From assembly GCF_000826645.1 (NCBI RefSeq), contig NZ_JXJP01000020.1:333221-397220 (forward strand): 64,000 bases of DNA, read 5' to 3'. Each line of letters opens with the position of its first letter. The first letter of the stretch is position 1. The DNA is from Psychroserpens mesophilus (lineage in GTDB: Bacteria; Bacteroidota; Bacteroidia; Flavobacteriales; Flavobacteriaceae). Below are positions 34,617 to 41,826 of the stretch, in pieces. The notes beneath the pieces are model-generated. The model saw nothing but the letters and a program-made list of their open reading frames with translations, did not search any database and was not told where the DNA came from. Made by a program: the position numbers and the translations under genes.

Positions 34617-36386
34617 ATGCAGCATTTAAAAACCACAGATAACACCAATAAATCCAAACCAAAAGTCACCTTAAAACAAGCCTTTGTGACCATTATCTGG
34701 CCACGACGAAAGCTCGTGTTCATTGGATTGTTTCTCATCGTTATTAGAAGTTTATCAGGCTTGGTTTTGCCATGGCAAAGTAAAGTCTTGTTAGATGACG
34801 TGGTGCCAAGTGGCAATACAAATGCCTTATGGACCCTCATCATTATCGTAATAAGCGCCATCACAGTGCAGGCCGTGACCTCATTCATGCTTACCAAAAT
34901 TCTAAGCGTGCAGGCGCAGTACTTAATTAGTGAATTGCGCGCTCAGGTGCAAAAGAAAGTCTTATCCTTACCCATTAGCTTTTTCGATAACACCAAATCG
35001 GGAGCATTGGTGTCAAGAATTATGAGTGATGTGGAAGGCGTACGAAATCTCATTGGTACAGGATTGGTGCAGTTGGTAGGCGGAAGTTTTACAGCTATTG
35101 TCTCGTTAATCATCTTAATTAAACTGAATGCCTGGATGACCTTATTCGTATTTGTGCCTTTAACCATCTTCGGAATCATAGCCTTGAAAGCCTTTAAATA
35201 TATTCGTCCCATTTTTAGAACCCGAGGAAAAATTAATGCTGAGGTCACAGGTCGTCTAACTGAAACTTTAGCAGGTGTTCGCGTAATTAAAGCTTTTAAT
35301 GCTGAAGATCAGGAAAATAAGATCTTCGAAAAAGGCGTAGAACGTTTGTACCAGAACGTCAAGAAAAGTTTAACAGCAACAGCCTTGATGACGAGTTCTT
35401 CTACTTTTTTAATAGGCATTGCCACAACCGGCATTATGGGTATTGGTGGCTATTATATGATTCAAAGCGAAATGACTACTGGTGACTTCTTGTTTTTTAC
35501 CTTAGTTTTAGGGTTTATGATTGCACCAATCGTGCAAATGAGTAATATCGGAAGCCAGTTAACCGAAGCTCTAGCAGGTTTAGATCGTACCGAAGAATTA
35601 ATGAATATGGCTGCGGAAGAAGATGATACCAACAGAACAATTGAGCTGCAGAAGTTTAAAGGTGAACTAGAATTTAACGAGGTGTCGTTTGCTTATGAAG
35701 AAGGAAAACCTGTTCTGCACGATATTAATTTTAAAGCCGAATCGGGTTCTGTAATTGCTTTGGTTGGAAGTTCAGGCTCAGGGAAATCGACTATTGCTGG
35801 ATTGTCGGCAACGTTTTTAAATCCGAAATCCGGACAAATAACCATTGATGGTGAAGATTTATCAAAGGTAAAACTACAAAGTTTCAGAAGGCATTTAGGT
35901 GTGGTCTTACAAGATGAGTTTTTATTTGAAGGTACCATTCGTGAGAATATCATGTTCCCAAGGCCTCAGGCATCCGAAGCACAGGTTCAAGCGGCTGTTA
36001 AGGCGGCTTACGTGAATGAATTTACAGACCGATTTGACGACGGATTAGACACTATGATTGGTGAGCGAGGCGTGAAGTTATCTGGTGGACAACGGCAACG
36101 TATTGCCATTGCAAGAGCCATACTGGCAGATCCTAAAATTATCATTCTCGATGAAGCGACTTCTAATTTAGATACCGAAAGCGAAGCCCTCATTCAAAAG
36201 AGTTTGGGAGAACTTACCAAAAACAGAACAACGATTGTTATTGCGCATCGCTTGAGTACCATTCGCAAAGCCGATCAAATTCTCGTCATTGAAAACGGAA
36301 GAATCGCCGAACGTGGTACGCATGATGAATTGATTGCTGCCCAAGGACGTTACTTCGATTTATACACTTATCAGGCTAAGATTTAA
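34617..36386 (+). CDS. ABC exporter half-transporter (MsbA/LmrA type)
   Basis: A 589-aa fused permease-ATPase that works as a homodimer in the inner membrane. The transmembrane domain occupies residues 20-320 with six helices. The ATPase domain runs from about 350, with Walker A GSSGSGKST at 384-392, signature LSGGQRQR, Walker B IIILDEATS and H-loop IAHRLST. Residue pattern and length match lipid or multidrug exporters, but substrate cannot be read. It is divergent from the MFS pump, so two efflux-type genes share an upstream region. Confidence 0.95.
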   Translation: MQHLKTTDNTNKSKPKVTLKQAFVTIIWPRRKLVFIGLFLIVIRSLSGLVLPWQSKVLLDDVVPSGNTNALWTLIIIVISAITVQAVTSFMLTKILSVQAQYLISELRAQVQKKVLSLPISFFDNTKSGALVSRIMSDVEGVRNLIGTGLVQLVGGSFTAIVSLIILIKLNAWMTLFVFVPLTIFGIIALKAFKYIRPIFRTRGKINAEVTGRLTETLAGVRVIKAFNAEDQENKIFEKGVERLYQNVKKSLTATALMTSSSTFLIGIATTGIMGIGGYYMIQSEMTTGDFLFFTLVLGFMIAPIVQMSNIGSQLTEALAGLDRTEELMNMAAEEDDTNRTIELQKFKGELEFNEVSFAYEEGKPVLHDINFKAESGSVIALVGSSGSGKSTIAGLSATFLNPKSGQITIDGEDLSKVKLQSFRRHLGVVLQDEFLFEGTIRENIMFPRPQASEAQVQAAVKAAYVNEFTDRFDDGLDTMIGERGVKLSGGQRQRIAIARAILADPKIIILDEATSNLDTESEALIQKSLGELTKNRTTIVIAHRLSTIRKADQILVIENGRIAERGTHDELIAAQGRYFDLYTYQAKI

Positions 36387-36397
36387 TTTATTTTAAA

Positions 36398-36405
36398 TAA
36401 TTTTG
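36398..36405 (+). promoter_or_regulatory. Possible -7 box for the DinB gene
   Basis: TAATTTTG matches TAnnTTTG and lies 20 bases before the DinB ATG. No -33 TTG at the expected distance was found, so support is limited. Confidence 0.3.
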
Positions 36406-36425
36406 ATGGACAATAATTCAAACAT

Positions 36426-36881
36426 ATGCTCACAGAAACATTAATAAAATTATTTACCAGAGATTTAAATGCTTTAATAGTTGAAATAGATTCTTATACG
36501 ACTGAAAACACCTTATGGTTAGCTCCAGAAGGCATTTCAAATTCTGCAGGTAATTTATGTTTACATCTTATTGGAAACCTGAATCATTTTATTGGTGCAG
36601 CATTAGGGAATTCTGGATATGTACGACAACGAGAACTTGAGTTTTCATTGAAAGATGTTCCGAAAGCAGAATTGATTCAACAACTGGAAGCCAGCAAAAC
36701 GGTTGTAATTTCTGTATTGAAAACTTTAACCGAAGCCGACTTACAAAACGAATATCCGCATCGCGTATTTAAAGAGCCTTTGACTACTGAGTTTTTTCTG
36801 ATGCATTTAAGCACGCATTTGACCTATCATCTCGGACAAATAAATTATCACAGACGATTGTTAGATACGTTTGTTGATTAA
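36426..36881 (+). CDS. DinB-superfamily protein
   Basis: A 151-aa four-helix protein of the DinB/YfiT-like superfamily. The three metal-binding histidines probably lie in NLCLHLIGNLNH and in the C-terminal HLSTHLTYHLGQINYHRR. Members are thiol-dependent transferases or have no known activity. Length and helical pattern fit. It sits 39 bases after the ABC transporter gene on the same strand and may be read through from it. Function is unassigned. Confidence 0.87.
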   Translation: MLTETLIKLFTRDLNALIVEIDSYTTENTLWLAPEGISNSAGNLCLHLIGNLNHFIGAALGNSGYVRQRELEFSLKDVPKAELIQQLEASKTVVISVLKTLTEADLQNEYPHRVFKEPLTTEFFLMHLSTHLTYHLGQINYHRRLLDTFVD

Positions 36882-36951
36882 AAATCATTGAAGTTGTTAT
36901 TAAGACAGAATAAAGTATGAATGATGAGAAATCTTTAATAAATATAATACG

Positions 36952-36976
36952 TTTCTTCGACTGCGCTCAGAATGAC
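36952..36976 (-). repeat. Short intergenic repeat of the GTCATTC...GAAGAA type, copy 4 (inverted)
   Basis: Plus-strand TTTCTTCGACTGCGCTCAGA followed by ATGAC; on the minus strand this reads GTCATTCTGAGCGCAGTCGA and AGAAA. It is the cleanest copy in the window and lies between the DinB and GNAT genes. It may fold weakly (GCGC core). Confidence 0.55.
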
Positions 36977-37017
36977 AAAATGATGATTGAAATGACAAAC
37001 TAGTATATTTACAACTC

Positions 37018-37551
37018 ATGACTTTTGACCACTATACTATCCGTCTTCTGCAAGACACCGAAAGTGAAGCCTTTTTCAATTTGATTGATAATAACAGACC
37101 TCGTTTAGAAGATTTCTTTGCAGGTACAGTATCTAAAACCTTAACCCTTGATGCTACAAAACAGTACTGTGTAGAGATTCAGAAACGTATAAAAGACATA
37201 AGTTATTTACCATATATGATTACAGATACCGAAACCAATACGTTTGTAGGATTGGTTGATGTAAAAAACATAGATCTTAATGTTCCTAAAGCTGAATTAG
37301 GTTTTTTTATCGATGACCACTACGAAGGAAAAGGTATCGTGACCAAAGCCACCAGCTTAGTCATCAATCACATAATTCAGAAACATAAGTTTATTAAGTT
37401 ACTATGCAGAGCAGGAAACCGAAACAAAGGTAGTATTGCCGTCATTCTAAAAAACGGATTTGAACTTGAAGGTACTATTCGCAAAGATTACAGAACTACA
37501 AAAGGCGAAATCGTTGATTTAAATTATTATGGTCGTGTGTTTTTCTATTAA
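37018..37551 (+). CDS. GNAT-family acetyltransferase (RimJ/RimL type)
   Basis: A 177-aa GNAT protein that uses acetyl-CoA. The N-terminal RLLQDTESEAFFNLIDNNRPRL, the middle FVGLVDVKNIDLNVPKAELGFFIDDHYEGKG with the CoA-binding turn near YEGKGIVTKA, and the C-terminal GFELEGTIRKDYR fit the RimJ/RimL N-acetyltransferase group. It could acetylate a ribosomal protein or a small molecule. It starts with the ATG at 37018, preceded by TATATTTAC. Family is firm; substrate is not. Confidence 0.92.
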   Translation: MTFDHYTIRLLQDTESEAFFNLIDNNRPRLEDFFAGTVSKTLTLDATKQYCVEIQKRIKDISYLPYMITDTETNTFVGLVDVKNIDLNVPKAELGFFIDDHYEGKGIVTKATSLVINHIIQKHKFIKLLCRAGNRNKGSIAVILKNGFELEGTIRKDYRTTKGEIVDLNYYGRVFFY

Positions 37552-37615
37552 TTAGGAATCTCTTTATTTGTCAATAACTTCTTCGTAAATTAAAGGTTTG
37601 AAATCAAATCGGCAT

Positions 37616-37623
37616 TACATTTG
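37616..37623 (+). promoter_or_regulatory. Bacteroidota -7 box before the dikinase gene
   Basis: TACATTTG matches TAnnTTTG exactly and lies 30 bases upstream of the ATG at 37653. A TTTG sits 15 bases further upstream, closer than the usual 19-21. Confidence 0.4.
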
Positions 37624-37652
37624 ATTAATAATTCGTAAAGCATTTACCTTAA

Positions 37653-40562
37653 ATGAAAGCATATATTCTAGTCTTCCTCTTGGTGTTTATGATGCCTGGA
37701 GAAATAACATCTCAAAGCTTACGTAGTGATGAGATTAAAGATTTAATTCAGCTCTATAAAACAGATGTTCGTGGTCCTTACAAGGATATTCGTTGGTTTT
37801 GTACCGACGGAAGTGTTCGTCAGCCAAAAGATCCTTGTCCTGATAATATTGGTATAGGTGTTCAACATGCGCGATACAAAGATGCTGTAATAAATTTAGG
37901 GAAAACCAACCATATTTATTTAGGTCAAATTCTAACAGCGACACCAAAGGAAGTGTTTTGGGATGAAGCTCACAATCAGTCACGCTTAAAGCAATATCAA
38001 ATCGATAAATATTTAAGAACCGTTGATGATGGTTGGATCAATCGCAAAGGTCAGTATTACCGAGGTTCTGTACAATCTGAAGATGAAGAGGCCTGGGGAA
38101 TTGACTTTTACAAATGGTTGCTTTCTAACGATAGTATGGTTAAAAAACACTATTTCTTAATTCGTCAGTCGCTAAAAGATATTCCTCATAGTGGTGATGA
38201 TAATGTCGCACAACTCATGCGTAGTCAATCGAAAGTAATTTCTGATCTGATTCCGGAGTTTATGGACTTGCGAGTAAAGATTCATAGTTTGCCTGAAGTT
38301 TCAGATATTCAAAAAGTGAAAGCGTTCAAGCAAGAAAAAGCGTTTAAAATTTCTGAAGCCAACAGCAAGAAAATTGATGAGCTACTAGGTACGATGGCAA
38401 CCTTTTTTAAGCCGGTTGATATTGAAGCTCTTAAAAAATTCACGACTAAAATTAGCACAACAGCTATTGGTAAAAACATCAATGCGTATATCGCTTCTAA
38501 TACAAATTCATCTGATGCTGCGCAACTTATTACAGAAACCTCGCAATTGTTATATGATGTTCGTTTGGCTATTCTGAATGAAAACAGCGGACAAGCAAGA
38601 TTACAGTTATTTGATTTATCACTGAAGCTGGAAGACATTGTCTTTAAAAATGCACAATTTTGGAATACACCTACAGTTGACGATTTACTGAATAAGATTT
38701 GCTATCTAGGTTTGGCTACAGCAGGTGCAGGTTATATTGAACTCAACGAATGGGAACAACTTAATCTGACGCGTACGCCTTCAACAGAAAACACGATGAC
38801 GCTCGAAGACCTGACGTCAGTTTTAGAAAGTGCTAGGCGAGAAGTAGAGTGGAGTTCTTCTATGGTTAAAGCTATTTACCAAGATATAGTCGATGAATAC
38901 GCAGCTTTTGAACCTTTATCACATGGCTTTATTGATGATAAAATTAGAGGTTCTGTCGCACTTCATTTAGGCAAAGCGGTAAGCGATTTAGGCGATTTTA
39001 TTGCTGAAGAATCGGCATTAACCAATAAGGTTTTAGATCTTCCGAATCAAAGTGGTTTTAGAGGATTAAATCCAGGTTATGCTTTTGGTGAACTGGTTGT
39101 GGTTACAGGTTCGCCTGATGCCATCGAAGTGTCTTCAAATAAGATTTACGTTTTTCAGCGTTCTCCAGCCGATTTAAAACCTGTAGCTGGTATTGCAACA
39201 GTTTCAGAAGGCAATATGGTCTCTCATGTGCAATTACTAGCTCGTAATTTAGGAATTCCAAATGCAGCTTTGTCTGACGATAACTTACAAAGTCTGGTGA
39301 AATATCACGGAAAGCAGGTATTTTATGCCGTATCAAATAAAGGTAATGTCATCATCAAAGAAGCTAAAGACATGACCGAAACCGAACGCTTATTGTTTGC
39401 TAAAAAAGAGCGTAATGCTGAAAAGATTGCTGTGCCAATTGAAAACCTTCGTATTGCTGAGACCAGTATTCTAAACCTGAGAGATGTTGATGCGACTGAT
39501 TCAGGACGACTTTGCGGTCCAAAAGCTGCGAATTTAGGACAATTGAAAACGATGTTTCCAGACAAGGTTGTTGAAGGACTTGTGATTCCTTTTGGCATAT
39601 TTAAAAGCCATATGGATCAGCAAATGCCAAATAAAAATCAAACCTATTGGGAGTTTTTAAATGCCATGTTTGCAAAAGCCGAACAGATGGCTCAAGATAA
39701 TACGGATGAGGTTATTGAAGCCTATCAGTTAGAACAATTGAAAATCTTACGTGAGGCGATTAAAGACATGCCAATGCAGGATTCGTTTATCAGCGAATTA
39801 GAAGCAGATTTTAAATCTATTCTAGGACAAGAAATCGGTGAAATTCCAGTGTTTTTACGTAGTGATACCAACATGGAAGATTTGAAAGATTTTACAGGTG
39901 CAGGTCTCAATCTGACCTTGTTTAATGTTGCCGATAAAACCAAAATTATTGATGGTATAAAAGCAGTTTGGGCATCACCTTACACTGAACGCAGTTTTAA
40001 ATGGCGCCAGAAATATCTATTAAATCCTGAGAATGTATTTCCTTCAATTTTGGTAATTCCTAGTGTAGATGTTGATTATTCGGGTGTGTTAATTACAAAA
40101 GGCATCAGTAACGGAAACGAAAATGATTTGACCGTTGCTTTTAGTCGAGGTGCAGGAGGTGCTGTCGATGGTCAATCGGCTGAAACGTATTTAATCAAGA
40201 ATAATGGTGGTTTTCAGTTTTTAGCGCCTGCCAGAGAGCACTTGTATACTAGTTTACCGCAATCAGGAGGAACTTTAAAAAAGTCCGCAACCTTCAACGA
40301 GTTTGTTTTAAGCACACAAAATATTAATGAGATCAGAGCTTTGGCACATACCATTCGAGAAACGCTTCCAAAGGAAACCAACTCCGATTATGAAGGCGCA
40401 TATGATGTAGAATTAGGCTTTCAGAATGATAAACTCTGGCTATTTCAAATTAGACCTTTTGTTGAAAATAAAAAAGCTTTAAGTTCAACCTATCTCGAAT
40501 CCATTACACCAACCATTGATAACAACAAAGCGATTTCACTATCGAAAGCTATAAAAAACTAA
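37653..40562 (+). CDS. Secreted-looking PEP/pyruvate-binding dikinase with phosphohistidine swivel domain
   Basis: A 969-aa protein. Residues 1-20 look like a signal peptide (ILVFLLVFMMPGEITS). Residues 21-480 are helical with no family I recognise. A swivel domain at about 480-580 carries the phosphohistidine site: His525 in the segment PVAGIATVSEG...SHVQLLARNLGIP. The ATP-binding PPDK_N domain follows at about 605-940, with GPKAANLGQL, FLRSDTNMEDL (Arg736), KAVWASPYTERSFKWR and the closing LWLFQIRPF. This His-then-ATP order matches glucan water dikinase, not pyruvate phosphate dikinase. No PEP/pyruvate TIM-barrel is present. The next gene starts 3 bases after the stop. The phosphate acceptor is unknown, and a periplasmic location would need an ATP source. 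Confidence 0.88.
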   Translation: MKAYILVFLLVFMMPGEITSQSLRSDEIKDLIQLYKTDVRGPYKDIRWFCTDGSVRQPKDPCPDNIGIGVQHARYKDAVINLGKTNHIYLGQILTATPKEVFWDEAHNQSRLKQYQIDKYLRTVDDGWINRKGQYYRGSVQSEDEEAWGIDFYKWLLSNDSMVKKHYFLIRQSLKDIPHSGDDNVAQLMRSQSKVISDLIPEFMDLRVKIHSLPEVSDIQKVKAFKQEKAFKISEANSKKIDELLGTMATFFKPVDIEALKKFTTKISTTAIGKNINAYIASNTNSSDAAQLITETSQLLYDVRLAILNENSGQARLQLFDLSLKLEDIVFKNAQFWNTPTVDDLLNKICYLGLATAGAGYIELNEWEQLNLTRTPSTENTMTLEDLTSVLESARREVEWSSSMVKAIYQDIVDEYAAFEPLSHGFIDDKIRGSVALHLGKAVSDLGDFIAEESALTNKVLDLPNQSGFRGLNPGYAFGELVVVTGSPDAIEVSSNKIYVFQRSPADLKPVAGIATVSEGNMVSHVQLLARNLGIPNAALSDDNLQSLVKYHGKQVFYAVSNKGNVIIKEAKDMTETERLLFAKKERNAEKIAVPIENLRIAETSILNLRDVDATDSGRLCGPKAANLGQLKTMFPDKVVEGLVIPFGIFKSHMDQQMPNKNQTYWEFLNAMFAKAEQMAQDNTDEVIEAYQLEQLKILREAIKDMPMQDSFISELEADFKSILGQEIGEIPVFLRSDTNMEDLKDFTGAGLNLTLFNVADKTKIIDGIKAVWASPYTERSFKWRQKYLLNPENVFPSILVIPSVDVDYSGVLITKGISNGNENDLTVAFSRGAGGAVDGQSAETYLIKNNGGFQFLAPAREHLYTSLPQSGGTLKKSATFNEFVLSTQNINEIRALAHTIRETLPKETNSDYEGAYDVELGFQNDKLWLFQIRPFVENKKALSSTYLESITPTIDNNKAISLSKAIKN

Positions 40563-40565
40563 GTT

Positions 40566-41825
40566 ATGAAAAGAATTGTAACCCTTGTCGTATTGCTGCT
40601 TGTATCTTCAACATTCATTTCCTTTAAGTATTATCCAATTGATGGTTATGAGCATACAGGAATTAAACGATTAAAGCGATTGGAACTCATTAAAAGTGGT
40701 GCGTTGAAAGATGCTACTAAACTTCCGGAAGGTGCTATGAAATCTTATATGGATATTGAACTCAATCTAACCTCAAGATCTGGTGATAGTGCCTCCAGTT
40801 TATTAACTGTTGATGCGACCTTTCAAAAAGACATTAATGCACTGTTTAGAGGATTGGATAGAAGCTATTCGTTAGCAGTTTTGGATATTTCTGATGATAC
40901 CGATTTAAAGTACGCTCAGCGAAATGAAACCGCAGGTTATCAGCCTGGAAGTGTTGGGAAAATAGCCGTTTTATTAGGCTTATTTGATCAGTTGGCAAAA
41001 CTTTATCCAGATGATTTTGAAAAACGACTGGACTTACTGCGAACGAAATCGGTTAAAGCAGGTGTTTGGGGATTAACCGATGAGCATACCATTCCTATTT
41101 ATAATATGGAAACGCAGAAGTTAGTGAAACGTCAGGTCATAGCCAGTGATGTGTTTACCTTATTTGAATGGGCAGACCACATGCTTTCTGTGAGCAATAA
41201 TGGGGCAGCAAGTATTCTGTGGCGAGAAGTGTTATTGATGCAAATTTTTGGTGACAAATATCCAGAGCTTACTCAGGAGGAAGCTGATGCTTTTTTTAAA
41301 ACCTCGAATAAAAAGGAACTCACAGATATTAGCAATGACGTGGTAAATTTACCACTAAGAGATTTAGGAATTTCGCATGATGAATGGCGCTTGGGAAGTT
41401 TTTTCACGAGAGGCGCAAATACCTATGTTGGTGATAAAGGTGGCAGTATAGGAACCACGTTAGGTGTGATGAAATTTTTGGTGCAATTAGAACAAGGCAA
41501 TGTGATAGATCAGGCATCTAGTTTAGAAATGAAGCGATTAATGTACATGACCGACCGACGAATTCGTTATGCACAATCACCAGTTCTTAAGGATGCAGCC
41601 GCGTATTTTAAATCTGGAAGTTTGTATAAATGTGATAGAAGTAAAGGTGAAGCCTGTGGAAAATATATGGGCAATGTCACTAATTTTATGAATTCGGTAG
41701 CCATTGTAGAACATCCTGATAATTGCAGATACATCGTAGTATTAATGACGAATGTTCTCAGGAAAAATTCGGCAACTGATCACATGAATTTAGCGTCAAG
41801 TATCGATAAGGTCATACGACAATAA
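40566..41825 (+). CDS. Class A beta-lactamase-fold serine hydrolase, co-transcribed with the dikinase
   Basis: A 419-aa protein with an N-terminal signal-like helix (RIVTLVVLLLVSSTFIS). The penicillin-binding/beta-lactamase motifs are present: Ser129-Val-Gly-Lys132 in PGSVGKIAVL, SNN in LSVSNNGAAS, and KSG in YFKSGSLYKC. An inserted cysteine pair (KCDRSKGEACGKY) follows the KSG and might be disulphide-linked outside the cytoplasm. It is larger than true class A beta-lactamases (about 290). It is more likely a cell-wall or other periplasmic hydrolase than an antibiotic-resistance enzyme. It starts three bases after the dikinase stop, so it belongs to the same operon. It ends one base before the convergent carrier stop. 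Confidence 0.87.
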   Translation: MKRIVTLVVLLLVSSTFISFKYYPIDGYEHTGIKRLKRLELIKSGALKDATKLPEGAMKSYMDIELNLTSRSGDSASSLLTVDATFQKDINALFRGLDRSYSLAVLDISDDTDLKYAQRNETAGYQPGSVGKIAVLLGLFDQLAKLYPDDFEKRLDLLRTKSVKAGVWGLTDEHTIPIYNMETQKLVKRQVIASDVFTLFEWADHMLSVSNNGAASILWREVLLMQIFGDKYPELTQEEADAFFKTSNKKELTDISNDVVNLPLRDLGISHDEWRLGSFFTRGANTYVGDKGGSIGTTLGVMKFLVQLEQGNVIDQASSLEMKRLMYMTDRRIRYAQSPVLKDAAAYFKSGSLYKCDRSKGEACGKYMGNVTNFMNSVAIVEHPDNCRYIVVLMTNVLRKNSATDHMNLASSIDKVIRQ

Positions 41826-41826
41826 C

